Source: Gaiellasilicea sp033857955
Lineage (GTDB): Bacteria > Actinomycetota > Thermoleophilia > Gaiellales > Gaiellaceae
Direction: 5' to 3'
Assembly (NCBI GenBank): GCA_033857955.1
Contig: JAWVCW010000022.1
Coordinates: 65,540-129,539 of the forward strand
Length of the DNA: 64,000 nucleotides
Shown here: positions 8,094-16,833 of the stretch, in pieces
Numbering within the stretch: the stretch's first letter is position 1
Layout: each line of letters starts with the position of its first letter
Made by a program: the position numbers and the translations under genes
The notes under the pieces: model-generated
Seen by the model: only the letters and a program-made list of their open reading frames with translations
Told to the model about the DNA's origin: nothing
Database searches by the model: none

Positions 8094-9353
8094 ATGACCG
8101 ACGTTGCCATCGTCGGGGCCGGCTACGTCGGTGTCCCGCTTGCCCAGGTGTTCGCCGAGGCGGGCCGCAGCGTGCTTCTCGTCGATCGCGACGCCGAGCG
8201 CGTGGCGATGCTGAACCGCGGCGAGAGCTACATCGAGGACGTCCCCTCCGCGACACTGAAGCGGCTGGTAGACGACCACGGGCTGCGCGCCACGACGGAC
8301 TACGACGAGCTGCGCGACGCCGACGCGATCCTGATCGCCCTGCCGACGCCGCTCTCGAAGCAACGCGAGCCGGATCTCTCGATCGTGAACGGGGCCACGG
8401 AGGAGATCGCGCAGCGCCTGCGGAAGGGCCATCTGGTCGTGCTCGAGTCGACGACCTATCCCGGCACGACTCGTGAGGAGATCCTGCCGCGGCTCGAGGC
8501 CTCCGGGCTCAAGGTCGGCGAGGACTTCAATCTCGCCTTCTCGCCTGAGCGCGTCGACCCCGGCCGCGAGGACTGGACGACGAAGAACGTGCCGAAAGTG
8601 GTCGGCGGACTGACGGAGGCTTGCACCGAGCGCGCGGCGGAGCTGTACGGCTCGGCGGTCGACACCGTGCACCGTGTCACCTCACCGGAGTCGGCCGAGC
8701 TGACGAAGCTGTTGGAGAACATCTTCCGCGCCGTCAACATCGCGCTCGTCAACGAGCTGGCCCAGCTTTGCGAACGGATGAAGATCGACTTCTGGGAGGT
8801 CGTCGACGCGGCTGCGACCAAGCCGTTCGGGTTCATGAGCTTCAAGCCCGGCCCCGGTCTCGGCGGGCACTGCATCCCGATCGACCCGTTCTATCTCACG
8901 TGGAAGGCGCGCGAATACGAGTTCTATACCGAGTTCATCGAGCTCGCCGGCAAGGTGAACGAGAACATGCCGTGGTACTGCCGCTCGCTGATCTCGCAGG
9001 CGCTCAACCACGGTAAGCAGCGGTCGCTCTCCGGCTCGAAGATCCTCGTGCTGGGAGTCGCATACAAGCCCGGGATCAGTGACATGCGGGAGAGTCCCGC
9101 CCTGAAGCTGATCGCGCTGCTCCAGACCGCGGGCGCCCTCGTCTCCTACCACGACGAGCACGTCCCCGAGCTGCACGACTTCGATCTCGCCTCGGTGCCG
9201 CTCGAGCCGGACGAGTTCGACTGTGTCGCGATCGTGACCGACCACAAGGGGATCGACTACGAGGCGCTCGTCGACGGAGGCGCCGTGATCGTCGACTTCC
9301 GCAACGCGACCGGTGAGAAAGGCCGCACGAGCGACCGAGTCTGGAAGCTGTGA
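8094..9353 (+). CDS. nucleotide-sugar dehydrogenase (UDP-GlcNAc 6-dehydrogenase, WbpA/WecC type)
   Basis: 419 residues. An NAD-binding Rossmann motif lies at the N-terminus (VAIVGAGYVGVPLAQ), and the catalytic Cys260 lies in GLGGHCIPIDPFY. The C-terminal third domain contains VLGVAYKPGISDMRESP, typical of UDP-glucose/GDP-mannose dehydrogenases. Such enzymes oxidise C6 of a UDP-hexose to the uronic acid with two NAD+. The IPIDPFYL variant and the downstream WbpB- and WbpD-like genes point to UDP-N-acetylglucosamine as substrate, by inference. It is the first gene of a three-gene overlapping operon for a surface glycan precursor and overlaps the next gene as GTGA. Confidence 0.9.
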   Translation: MTDVAIVGAGYVGVPLAQVFAEAGRSVLLVDRDAERVAMLNRGESYIEDVPSATLKRLVDDHGLRATTDYDELRDADAILIALPTPLSKQREPDLSIVNGATEEIAQRLRKGHLVVLESTTYPGTTREEILPRLEASGLKVGEDFNLAFSPERVDPGREDWTTKNVPKVVGGLTEACTERAAELYGSAVDTVHRVTSPESAELTKLLENIFRAVNIALVNELAQLCERMKIDFWEVVDAAATKPFGFMSFKPGPGLGGHCIPIDPFYLTWKAREYEFYTEFIELAGKVNENMPWYCRSLISQALNHGKQRSLSGSKILVLGVAYKPGISDMRESPALKLIALLQTAGALVSYHDEHVPELHDFDLASVPLEPDEFDCVAIVTDHKGIDYEALVDGGAVIVDFRNATGEKGRTSDRVWKL

Positions 9354-10318
9354 CGCGCGTCGGCCTGGTCGGGCTCGGGTACTGGGGCCCGAACCTGGCG
9401 AGGAACTTCGACCACCTCGCCGACCTAGCGTGGCTCTGCGATCTCGACGAGGGGCACCGGGCAACGTTCGCAGCCCGCTACCCGCGTGCCCGCGTGACCG
9501 CCGACTACGCCGAGATGCTCGCCGATCCCGAGCTCGACGCGGTCGTGATCGCGACTCCCGTCCCCACGCACTACGCGCTCGCCAAGCAGGCGCTGGAGGC
9601 GGGCAAGCACGTGCTCGTCGAGAAGCCGCCGGCGATGAAGGGCTCCGAGATGAGCGAGCTCGTCAGGCTCGCAGCCGAGCGCGACCTCGTCCTGATGCCG
9701 GGCCACCTGCTCCTCTACCACCCCGGCGTCGTGAAGCTGAAGGAGCTCGTCGACTCGGGCGAGCTGGGCGACGTCCTCTGTGTCTACACGAATCGCCAGA
9801 ACCTCGGGATCGTGCGCACGAACGAGAACGCGCTCTGGTCGCTCGGCGTCCATGACCTCTCCGTGATCCTGTGGCTCATCGGCGAGGACCCCGTCGAGGC
9901 GGTGGCCCACGGCCGCGACTTCCTCACGGAAGGCGTCGAGGACGTCGTCTTCTGCTACCTCCGCTTCCCCTCCGGAAAGATCGCGCACATGCATCTCTCC
10001 TGGCTCGACCCGCACAAGATGCGGCGGATGACGGTCGTCGGGCGCGAGCGGATGGTCGTGTTCGACGACATGGAGCTCGAGCGGAAGGTGACCGTGTACG
10101 AGAAGGGCCCCTGGCAGCGCTCGGCCGGCTACGGCGAATGGCAGACGCGCACGGGCGACATCCACATCCCGAAGATCGACACCTCGGAGCCGCTGCGGCT
10201 CGAGTGCGAGGCGTTTCTGACGCTGATCGCCGGTGAAGGCGACCGACGGAAGGTCGCGGAGGACGGCGCGATGGTCGTTCGGGCGCTCGACCGCTTGACG
10301 GAATCGCTCCGTGCCTGA
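9350..10318 (+). CDS. Gfo/Idh/MocA-family oxidoreductase (WbpB/WlbA-like)
   Basis: 322 residues from a GTG overlapping the dehydrogenase stop. The N-terminal Rossmann fold has VGLVGLGYWGPNLARNF and the family EKP motif in HVLVEKPPAMKG; the C-terminal alpha/beta domain is of the GFO_IDH_MocA_C type. By analogy with WbpB it would oxidise C3 of a UDP-N-acetylglucuronic acid to the 3-keto sugar. Its place between a WbpA-like and a WbpD-like gene supports that role. It overlaps the following acyltransferase by 8 bases. Confidence 0.87.
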   Translation: MTRVGLVGLGYWGPNLARNFDHLADLAWLCDLDEGHRATFAARYPRARVTADYAEMLADPELDAVVIATPVPTHYALAKQALEAGKHVLVEKPPAMKGSEMSELVRLAAERDLVLMPGHLLLYHPGVVKLKELVDSGELGDVLCVYTNRQNLGIVRTNENALWSLGVHDLSVILWLIGEDPVEAVAHGRDFLTEGVEDVVFCYLRFPSGKIAHMHLSWLDPHKMRRMTVVGRERMVVFDDMELERKVTVYEKGPWQRSAGYGEWQTRTGDIHIPKIDTSEPLRLECEAFLTLIAGEGDRRKVAEDGAMVVRALDRLTESLRA

Positions 10319-10958
10319 CATCCACCCCACCGCAACCGTGTACGAAGGGACGGTGCTCGGCGAGAACGTCAAGGTGCTCGAGGGCGCGGTCGTCGGCAAG
10401 CAGCCGACGCTGTCGCCGCGCTCGACCGCCAAGCGCGAGCCGCTCGCGCCGGCCGTGATCGGCGACGGCACGATCGTCTCCACCGGCGCGATCGTCTTCG
10501 CGGGCTCGCAGATCGGCGCGCGCGTGATCCTCGGCGACCAGTCGTGCGTGCGTGAGCGAGTCGAGATCGGGGACGACGTCGTGTTGGGACGCGGCTCGTA
10601 CGTCGAGAACGACACGACGATCGGGGCGATGACGAAGATCCAGGCCGACGCCTACATCACCGCCTACTCGACGCTCGAGGAGCACGTCTTCATCGCCCCC
10701 TGCGTCGTGACGACGAACGACAACTACATGGGCCGGACCGAGAAGCGCTTCGGGAACGTCAAGGGTCCCACGATCCGGCGCGGCGCCCGCGTCGGAGGCG
10801 GCGCCATCCTCTGCCCCGGGATCGAGATCGGCGAGGAAGCGTTCATCGGCGCGGGCGCGGTCGTGACCAAGGACGTCCCTCCGCGGGCCCTGATGGTCGG
10901 GAACCCGGCCCGCCGGCTCCGCGACGTGCCCGACGAGGAGCTGCTCGAGAACCAGTAG
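10311..10958 (+). CDS. left-handed beta-helix acetyltransferase (WbpD-like)
   Basis: 215 residues starting at GTG 10311 (PDIHPTATVYEGTVLGEN follows). Imperfect hexapeptide repeats, such as VIGDGTIVSTGAIV and IGDDVVLGRGSYV, run through most of the protein, giving a left-handed beta-helix trimer. VTTNDNYMGRTEKR in the middle and the C-terminal VVTKDVPPRALMVGNPARR are typical of the WbpD/WlbB class, which acetylates the 3-amino group of a UDP-aminouronic acid using acetyl-CoA. The aminotransferase (WbpE) that should make the substrate is absent here and must be elsewhere if the pathway holds. Confidence 0.85.
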   Translation: MPDIHPTATVYEGTVLGENVKVLEGAVVGKQPTLSPRSTAKREPLAPAVIGDGTIVSTGAIVFAGSQIGARVILGDQSCVRERVEIGDDVVLGRGSYVENDTTIGAMTKIQADAYITAYSTLEEHVFIAPCVVTTNDNYMGRTEKRFGNVKGPTIRRGARVGGGAILCPGIEIGEEAFIGAGAVVTKDVPPRALMVGNPARRLRDVPDEELLENQ

Positions 10959-10967
10959 GCGGCGTGG

Positions 10968-12590
10968 TTATGCCTTGACGATCGCGAGCTTGTACTTGCC
11001 GGCGCCCCGCGAGCCGAGCTTCACCTGGACGTAGTACGTGCCGGTCTCGGTCGCTCTGTAGGAGAGGAACTCACGCGGGCCGGGGCGAGCAGACTGGCGC
11101 GCAACGAGCCGCAACGACGACAGATCGTCGACGTGCTTCGTCCCGGGCTGCCAGAGGATCAGGTTCGTGTCGGTGCCCGCCGGCCCCCGCAGGCTGACGT
11201 AGACGGGCTGGCCGCGACGAAGGCGAATCGCATAGACGTCGCTCTGGTCGTCCCAGAAGTCGAGAGTCGCCTGGATCCGCCTGATCCGGCCCCACAGCTG
11301 CACGGCGTCCGCGCCGGCATCGTCGTTCGGCTCGAACGCGTCTGGCGGAGGAATCACGCCGGCGAGCTGGCGCAGCGCCGCGGTGACGTCGAGCCGGCCC
11401 CAGCCGGTGAAAGCGTCGCGGCGCGGCGGGCACGCGCGGCAGCCTGTCGCCGCGTTCACGTCCCGGGCGGTCTCGGTCAGCAGCGCGGTCACCTGCTCGG
11501 GGCGCAGCTTGGGACGCACTGCGAGGAGGACCGCGGCGGCGGCGGACACCTGCGGAGCCGCGAAGGAGGTTCCCTCGCCCTTTCGCCACTCCTCCGGCCC
11601 GCAGCTCGAGTAGCCCTGATCGAGACACTCCTTGAAAGGCGCGGTCAGCTCCAGCGGCATCGTCGAGATGATTCCCGCCCCCGGGGCTGCGATGTCGTTG
11701 TAGATCTTGTCCCGGTTCGAGAACATCGGGACGGAGCCGTCGCGAGCGAGGGCGCTGACCCCGAGGACATGCGGCAGCGCGGCCGGGTAGCTCGCGAACG
11801 GCCACGGCTCGGTCGCCCCCTGCTCCGCATTCCCCACCGCTGCGACCACGACGACGCCCTTGCCGTGGGCGTAGCCGACGGCGGCCGCCTCGAGCGGCGA
11901 GAAGGTGTCGCGGTCCCGGTCGCGCGGGTCGCGCAGGCCGCCGAGGCTCAGGTTGATCACGCGCGCGCCGTTCAGAACCGCCCATCGGATCGCCTTCGCC
12001 TCGGCCTCGACGTCGATGATGTCACCGCCGACGACCACCTTGCCGATGAGCAGCTGCGCCGACGGGGCCATCCCGGCGATTCCGGCAGCGTTGTCCACCG
12101 CTGCCGCGATCAGCCCCGCCACGAAGGTGCCGTGCCCTTCGCGGTCCACGGCTGCGGATCCGCCGACGAAGCTCTTCGTCTCCACGATCTTGTCCGCGAG
12201 CTCGGGGTGGGCTGCATCGATGCCCGAGTCGATCACGGCAACTCGGACTGGCGGCAGCGCGAGCGCGAGCGCGCTCGAATCCCAGTAGTCGAACGCACGC
12301 GTGACGCCGAGGTGCCACTGCTTGACGGCGAGCGGGTCGTTGGGGACAAACGCGAGCCGGCGAAAACCGAGTCGCTCGACGTAGGTGGCGCCGGGTAGGT
12401 CGGCAAGCCGCGGCGCGGTGGCCCGCTCGACGACGGCGGCAGGAACCGGGGCGAGGCTCTCGGCCTGCGGGAGCGCAGCGAGTAGCCGAGGGAGGTCGGC
12501 AGTCGTCTTCACTCCGACCGCGTAGCGCGCGGCATCCGCCGCAGGCGCAAAGAGCGCTGCCGCGACCACCACGAGCAGCAAACGCTTCAC
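10968..12590 (-). CDS. secreted subtilisin-like serine protease (S8) with C-terminal PPC-type domain
   Basis: 540 residues. The signal peptide is MKRLLLVVVAAALFAPAADA, with AxA cleavage near residue 20. The catalytic triad is Asp121 (VAVIDSGID), His153 (EGHGTFVAG) and Ser342 (GEGTSFAAPQVSA), with oxyanion Asn254. After the catalytic domain the segment beginning PPDAFEPNDDAG resembles bacterial pre-peptidase C-terminal (PPC) domains. The start is the GTG at 12590, which overlaps the SpoIID-like stop as GTGA; the open frame runs much further upstream but only antisense to real coding sequence. The protease is exported and coupled to a cell-wall-active partner. Confidence 0.9.
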   Translation of the reverse strand: MKRLLLVVVAAALFAPAADAARYAVGVKTTADLPRLLAALPQAESLAPVPAAVVERATAPRLADLPGATYVERLGFRRLAFVPNDPLAVKQWHLGVTRAFDYWDSSALALALPPVRVAVIDSGIDAAHPELADKIVETKSFVGGSAAVDREGHGTFVAGLIAAAVDNAAGIAGMAPSAQLLIGKVVVGGDIIDVEAEAKAIRWAVLNGARVINLSLGGLRDPRDRDRDTFSPLEAAAVGYAHGKGVVVVAAVGNAEQGATEPWPFASYPAALPHVLGVSALARDGSVPMFSNRDKIYNDIAAPGAGIISTMPLELTAPFKECLDQGYSSCGPEEWRKGEGTSFAAPQVSAAAAVLLAVRPKLRPEQVTALLTETARDVNAATGCRACPPRRDAFTGWGRLDVTAALRQLAGVIPPPDAFEPNDDAGADAVQLWGRIRRIQATLDFWDDQSDVYAIRLRRGQPVYVSLRGPAGTDTNLILWQPGTKHVDDLSSLRLVARQSARPGPREFLSYRATETGTYYVQVKLGSRGAGKYKLAIVKA

Positions 12591-14182
12591 CGCAGCTCGA
12601 TCTGTCCCGAAAATCCCTCTGCGAACCCCTGCGCAGGGGCAACGCGAACTCTGTACAGCCCCGGCTCGGGCACGGAAACCGTGTACTCGCCGTTCGGTCC
12701 CGTCGTGGTCTGCGCCGTCGTCCCCCAGCCCTGCTCGCTCTCGAGCTGGATCTCTACCGTCGCGCCAGGCCCGAGCGGCTTCACGGTCCCGGACACAGTC
12801 GCCGCGGCGGCGGTGCGCGCGGTGACGACCGGCGCGACCGGCACCTTCAGCACGGGGCCGGCCAGCGCACCCGCCGAGATCCGGAAGCTCGCGGGCGCGA
12901 GCAACTTCACCTTGACGGCGAACGTCGCGCCGGGGCCGGCGACCTGTGTCCAGACGCCGTCGATTCGCTGCGACAGCACCGCTCCTTTCACGCCGGTTGC
13001 CTTCCCGGTCAGCCCCAGCTGCCTGCCGTAGAGCGCGGGCCCGCCAGGCCGTGTGAGCGAGAGCGTCGCCAGCTGGGTGATCCAGGTCGAGCGCAGGCCC
13101 GCCGCCGAGCGGAGCACGGCCCCGGTCACCGTCGCAGTGCCGGCCGCCGTCGCCACGTCGACGCTCGCCACTCGGCCGGAGGGAGCACGAGTGAGCTTGA
13201 GCGCGGTCAGGGGGGCGCGCAGCTTCAGGCCCTTTCGGATCGTCGTCTCGGGAACCGGCGTCGGGCCCCACCGATTGACCGGCGAGAGGTCGCTGTGCGG
13301 ATCGTCGACCGAGACGAGATAGGGAACCGGCTTCCCGAAGACCTCCATCGCGTCCACCGTTCTCCCACCTGAAGTCGAGTGGAAGAGGGCGTCGATCGGC
13401 TTCCCTTCCCAGAGGAGCACTTCGCCCTTCGTCGCCAGAACCGCGGCTGTCGTGCGAGTGTTCTCGCCGGCGATGCCGCCGTAGACCTGGCTGCGAACGT
13501 CGGCGTAAAGATCGAAGCTCTTGCCGCTGAGCCGGTGCGAGAGCGCGTACGAGCGCGCTGCCACCGCTTGAGCCTTCAGCGCCTCGTCGGGCCACGCACT
13601 CGGCATCTCCTGCGCCACGACCCCCTGTAGGTACTGCTCGAGGCCGAGGATGTTGATGGCGTCGAGCTTCTGGCCCGTCACGTCTACCTCGATCTGGCCG
13701 CGGTAGGCACGGTCGAGCGCGAGGGGCTCGGTGCCCGGGAGGAAGACGATCGGCCCCGCGAGCTCCGTCGGCGCGCCGTTCACGGTCACCCACAGCTTCG
13801 GTCCGAGCACGATCTGGCCGGGCGCGAGCGGGTAGGTCTTCCCGAACACGTCGCGGACGCGGAACGGGACCTTGGAGCGCACCGTCACCGCCCCCTTCGC
13901 CTCGCCGACGAGCACGCGAACGCGGGCGACCGGCGCAGGCCCGAGCTCAGCCCCAACGTAGTAATGGGCGAGGATCTGGTCGTACGTCCAGCCGTCGTTC
14001 GCGAAGCCGAGCGCCCCGTACTGGCTCATGCCGACACCGTGGCCCCAGCCGCGGCCGCTGACGACGAACGTCGTCGCGGTCACCGCCGGGGGCTTCACCG
14101 GTGCGGGCGCACGGGGACCCGCGGACGCGGAGGCCGCGAGCGCGAGAACGAGACCGGTGAGAGCGAGAAGCAGCCGCCGCAT
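12587..14182 (-). CDS. exported SpoIID/LytB-domain protein
   Basis: 531 residues with a signal peptide (about 1-21). The GRGWGHGVGMSQYGALGF motif that closes the SpoIID domain in the sporulation protein stands here at residues 43-60. The core (LEQYLQGVVAQEMPSAWPDE, LKAQAVAARSYAL, ALFHSTSGGRT) follows it. The C-terminal 150 residues look like beta-sandwich or carboxypeptidase-regulatory repeats. SpoIID proteins are peptidoglycan lytic transglycosylases acting on denuded glycan; a role in wall remodelling rather than sporulation is inferred, since nothing else here suggests sporulation. First gene of a two-gene operon with the subtilase. Confidence 0.87.
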   Translation of the reverse strand: MRRLLLALTGLVLALAASASAGPRAPAPVKPPAVTATTFVVSGRGWGHGVGMSQYGALGFANDGWTYDQILAHYYVGAELGPAPVARVRVLVGEAKGAVTVRSKVPFRVRDVFGKTYPLAPGQIVLGPKLWVTVNGAPTELAGPIVFLPGTEPLALDRAYRGQIEVDVTGQKLDAINILGLEQYLQGVVAQEMPSAWPDEALKAQAVAARSYALSHRLSGKSFDLYADVRSQVYGGIAGENTRTTAAVLATKGEVLLWEGKPIDALFHSTSGGRTVDAMEVFGKPVPYLVSVDDPHSDLSPVNRWGPTPVPETTIRKGLKLRAPLTALKLTRAPSGRVASVDVATAAGTATVTGAVLRSAAGLRSTWITQLATLSLTRPGGPALYGRQLGLTGKATGVKGAVLSQRIDGVWTQVAGPGATFAVKVKLLAPASFRISAGALAGPVLKVPVAPVVTARTAAAATVSGTVKPLGPGATVEIQLESEQGWGTTAQTTTGPNGEYTVSVPEPGLYRVRVAPAQGFAEGFSGQIELR

Positions 14183-14297
14183 CGTTGACCTCCGCAGCTG
14201 AGGCTAGCGGAAGATCTGCGGATTTCCGGGTTCCTTACCGAACCTTCAAGTCATGCGCGGCGTTTCCACCCTGGGTAGCGTGGGGAGTCGGTTCACC

Positions 14298-15680
14298 GTG
14301 AGCAACAGCCATCTGCCACCCAGATACCGGAACGCGGAGCGGATCGCCCGAGGCGGGATGGGAGAGATCTATCGCGCCGAGGACGCCGATCTCGCGCGCA
14401 TCGTCGCGATCAAGGTACTCGCCGACCGTTTCGCCGACGACGAATCGATCCGGGCGCGCTTCACGCGCGAAGCGCTGGCCGCGGCGCGGCTCTCGAACGC
14501 ACCGAGCACGGTGACGATCTTCGACGTCGGCGAGCACGACGACCACCCCTACATCGTGATGGAGTACCTCGCGGGCGGGTCGCTCGCCGATCGGCTCGCC
14601 CGCGATGGAGCGCAACCCGTCGGACGATCGCTCGAATGGCTCGGCCAGGCAGCGGCCGCGCTCGACGCGGCGCACGCGAACGGAATCGTCCACCGCGACG
14701 TCAAGCCGGCCAACCTGCTGCTGGACGACGACGGCCGGGTCAAGGTTGCCGACTTCGGCGTCGCCAGCGCGGTCGGTCTCGGCTCGCTCACCGAGGTGGG
14801 CACCGTCGTCGGCACAGCGGGCTACCTCGCTCCGGAGCAGGCTCGCGGCGAGAAGGCGACGCCCGCAAGCGACCGCTACGCGCTCGCAGTCGTCGCCTTC
14901 GAGCTGCTCACGGGCACGAGGCCGTTCGAGCGCGAATCCTCCACCGCCGAGGCGATGGCACATGTGAGCGCGCCGATCCCGCCGGCCTCGAGCCTCAATC
15001 CCGAGCTGCCGCCGCAGGTGGACGACGCGCTCGCCCGCGGGCTCGCCAAGGAGCCCGAGCACCGCTACGACTCGGCAGCCGACCTCGTCCACGCGCTCCG
15101 CGACGCGCTCGACGACGCTGCGGGCGGGACGGCGGTCGCTGCGCTGGCCCCCGTCGCGCAGCGCCGCGAACGCCGCTGGGCGGTGCCGCTGATCGCGCTC
15201 GGCGCTCTGCTGCTGGTCGCCGGCGTCCTCGCCGCGGCCCTGCTCGCGGGGGACGACACAAAGGAAACCGCGACGACCGCTCCGCAGACAGTGAAGGAAA
15301 CGGTCACGCTGCCCGCGAGGACGGTCGTGCAGACCGTGACCACCGAAGCAGCCCCGACGACGGCGCCGACGACGACCGCCCCGTCCGGCAACCCGTCGGA
15401 GCTGAACGACCAGGGCTTCGAGCTGATGCGCGCCGGCAACTACGAGGCGGCTCTGCCGCTGCTCGAGCAGGCAGTCGCCGGGATGGCCGGAAGCGGGGAG
15501 ACCGCAGAGGCGTATGCGAGCTACAACCTCGCGTTCACTCGGCTCGCGCTCGGCCGGTGCGACGGTGTGGTCGAGCTGCTCGACCGCTCGGAGGCGGTTC
15601 AGGGCGGGCGCAAGGAGATCAGCAGACTGCGCCGCGAGGCGAGGAAGAACTGCGACGAGCGGGGAGACGGCGACGGCTAG
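14298..15680 (+). CDS. PknB-type Ser/Thr protein kinase with extracytoplasmic TPR-like domain
   Basis: 460 residues from the GTG at 14298, chosen because GGGGAG lies about 10 bases upstream and the kinase fold begins at once; an ATG at 14253 has no ribosome site. Kinase motifs: glycine loop IARGGMGEIY, Lys39 (AIKV), HRDVKPANLLL, DFG (VADFGVAS) and APE (YLAPEQARG). A single membrane span follows (near 311-333, WAVPLIALGALLLVAGVL). Next comes a Thr-rich linker and an outer domain with TPR-like helices (NDQGFELMRAGNYEAALPLL), where PknB has PASTA repeats. It probably senses an envelope signal. Confidence 0.9.
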   Translation: MSNSHLPPRYRNAERIARGGMGEIYRAEDADLARIVAIKVLADRFADDESIRARFTREALAAARLSNAPSTVTIFDVGEHDDHPYIVMEYLAGGSLADRLARDGAQPVGRSLEWLGQAAAALDAAHANGIVHRDVKPANLLLDDDGRVKVADFGVASAVGLGSLTEVGTVVGTAGYLAPEQARGEKATPASDRYALAVVAFELLTGTRPFERESSTAEAMAHVSAPIPPASSLNPELPPQVDDALARGLAKEPEHRYDSAADLVHALRDALDDAAGGTAVAALAPVAQRRERRWAVPLIALGALLLVAGVLAAALLAGDDTKETATTAPQTVKETVTLPARTVVQTVTTEAAPTTAPTTTAPSGNPSELNDQGFELMRAGNYEAALPLLEQAVAGMAGSGETAEAYASYNLAFTRLALGRCDGVVELLDRSEAVQGGRKEISRLRREARKNCDERGDGDG

Positions 15681-15797
15681 GAGGCAGCGAGCTTGCTCGC
15701 GTTTCGTGGCGCGTCGCTGGTGGTGCGCGGCCGGAGAGGACAGTACGGACGTACGGACTCGGAGAGCCGCGGGCCGCCAGCGGCGCGAGGCGGCGCG

Positions 15798-15820
15798 CCG
15801 GCCGGGCTACGCCCGGCCGG
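15798..15820. terminator. perfect GC-rich inverted repeat over the rmlB stop codon
   Basis: CCGGCCGGGC (15798-15807) and GCCCGGCCGG (15811-15820) pair perfectly over 10 bp around a 3-base centre. The rmlB stop codon (15807-15809) lies at its tip. It sits between the convergent 3' ends of the kinase gene and rmlB and may terminate either one, but no T-tract follows. Confidence 0.45.
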
Positions 15821-16823
15821 AGTCGTCGCCGGCCACGGACGCGAGCCTGGCGGCGTACTGCTTCTCGTAGTAGGCCCGGTATTCACCGGACTTGATCGGC
15901 TCCCACCAGCTGCGGTTCGCGACGTACCAGGCGACCGTCTCGGAGATCCCTTCCTCGAACGTCTTCTGCGGCGCCCAGCCGAGCCCGCGCAGCTTGCTGG
16001 TGTCGAGCGAATAGCGCCGGTCGTGCCCCGCGCGGTCCTCGACGTGGCGGATCAGCGATTCGTCGGCCCCGGTGAGCCTCAGGATGTGGCCGACGACCTC
16101 CACGTTCTCGAGCTCGTCGCGGCCGCCGACGTTGTAGACCTCGCCCGGAGCGCCCTCCCGCAGGACCGTCTCGATCCCGGCGCAGTGGTCCTCGACCCAG
16201 AGCCAGTCGCGGATCTGCTTCCCGTCGCCGTAGACCGGCAGCGGCTTCCCCTCCAAGGCATTTGTCGTCATCAGCGGGATCAGCTTCTCCGGGTACTGGT
16301 TCGGCCCGTAGGTGTTCGAACCGCGGGTGATCGAGGCGTTGACGCCGAACGTCCGCGCATACGCCGGGATGTGCAGGTCGCCGGCGGCCTTCGCGACGCT
16401 GTACGGGCTCGAAGGCTTGATCGGGTCGGTCTCCACCGAGGAGCCGCCGGCGGCAAGGTCGCCGTACACCTCGTCCGTCGACACCTGGACGAAGCGGGCG
16501 CCGCCGCGCCGCACCTCCTCGAGCAGGACCTGGGTCCCGAAGAACTCCGTCCGGCCGAAGTCGGTGGCGCCGAGGATCGACCGGTCGACGTGCGTCTCGG
16601 CTGCGAAGTTGACGATCGCGTCCCAGCCGGCGGCCGCTTCCGCGACGGCCTCCGGGTCGCAGATATCGCCGACCACGAGCTCGATCCCGGTCCCCTCGAG
16701 GTTCGCGGGGTTGCCCGAGTACGTGAGCTTGTCGAGAACCCGCACGTCGTCACCCGCGGCCAGCAACCGCTTGGCGAAGTGGGAGCCGATGAACCCGGCC
16801 CCGCCCGTGACGAGTACGCGCAT
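15807..16823 (-). CDS. rmlB: dTDP-glucose 4,6-dehydratase
   Basis: 338 residues, extended SDR family. NAD-binding TGGAGFIGSHF lies at residue 7, the family tyrosine motif YSVAKAAGD is present, and so is the catalytic STDEVYG segment. The enzyme converts dTDP-glucose to dTDP-4-keto-6-deoxyglucose, step 2 of dTDP-L-rhamnose synthesis. The classic FVETHVDRSI-like segment reads FAAETHVDRSILG. It is the last gene of the minus-strand rml operon, after the SRPBCC gene (10-base gap). Rhamnose probably goes into a cell-wall linker or surface polysaccharide. Confidence 0.95.
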   Translation of the reverse strand: MRVLVTGGAGFIGSHFAKRLLAAGDDVRVLDKLTYSGNPANLEGTGIELVVGDICDPEAVAEAAAGWDAIVNFAAETHVDRSILGATDFGRTEFFGTQVLLEEVRRGGARFVQVSTDEVYGDLAAGGSSVETDPIKPSSPYSVAKAAGDLHIPAYARTFGVNASITRGSNTYGPNQYPEKLIPLMTTNALEGKPLPVYGDGKQIRDWLWVEDHCAGIETVLREGAPGEVYNVGGRDELENVEVVGHILRLTGADESLIRHVEDRAGHDRRYSLDTSKLRGLGWAPQKTFEEGISETVAWYVANRSWWEPIKSGEYRAYYEKQYAARLASVAGDDSGRA

Positions 16824-16833
16824 CGAGGAAAGG

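Noticed and set aside
7878..8672. Minus-strand 264-codon frame over the tRNA and the dehydrogenase start
   Set aside because: It crosses the tRNA gene and is antisense to a clear enzyme; no domain is visible.
12590..13793. Long N-terminal extension of the subtilase frame
   Set aside because: The extension overlaps the SpoIID-like gene in another frame and is low-complexity; the signal peptide starts exactly at the GTG at 12590.
15681..15797. GC-rich stretch after the kinase gene as a small gene or RNA
   Set aside because: Only short direct and inverted GC-rich words are present; no frame with a ribosome site and no convincing RNA fold apart from the hairpin at 15798-15820.
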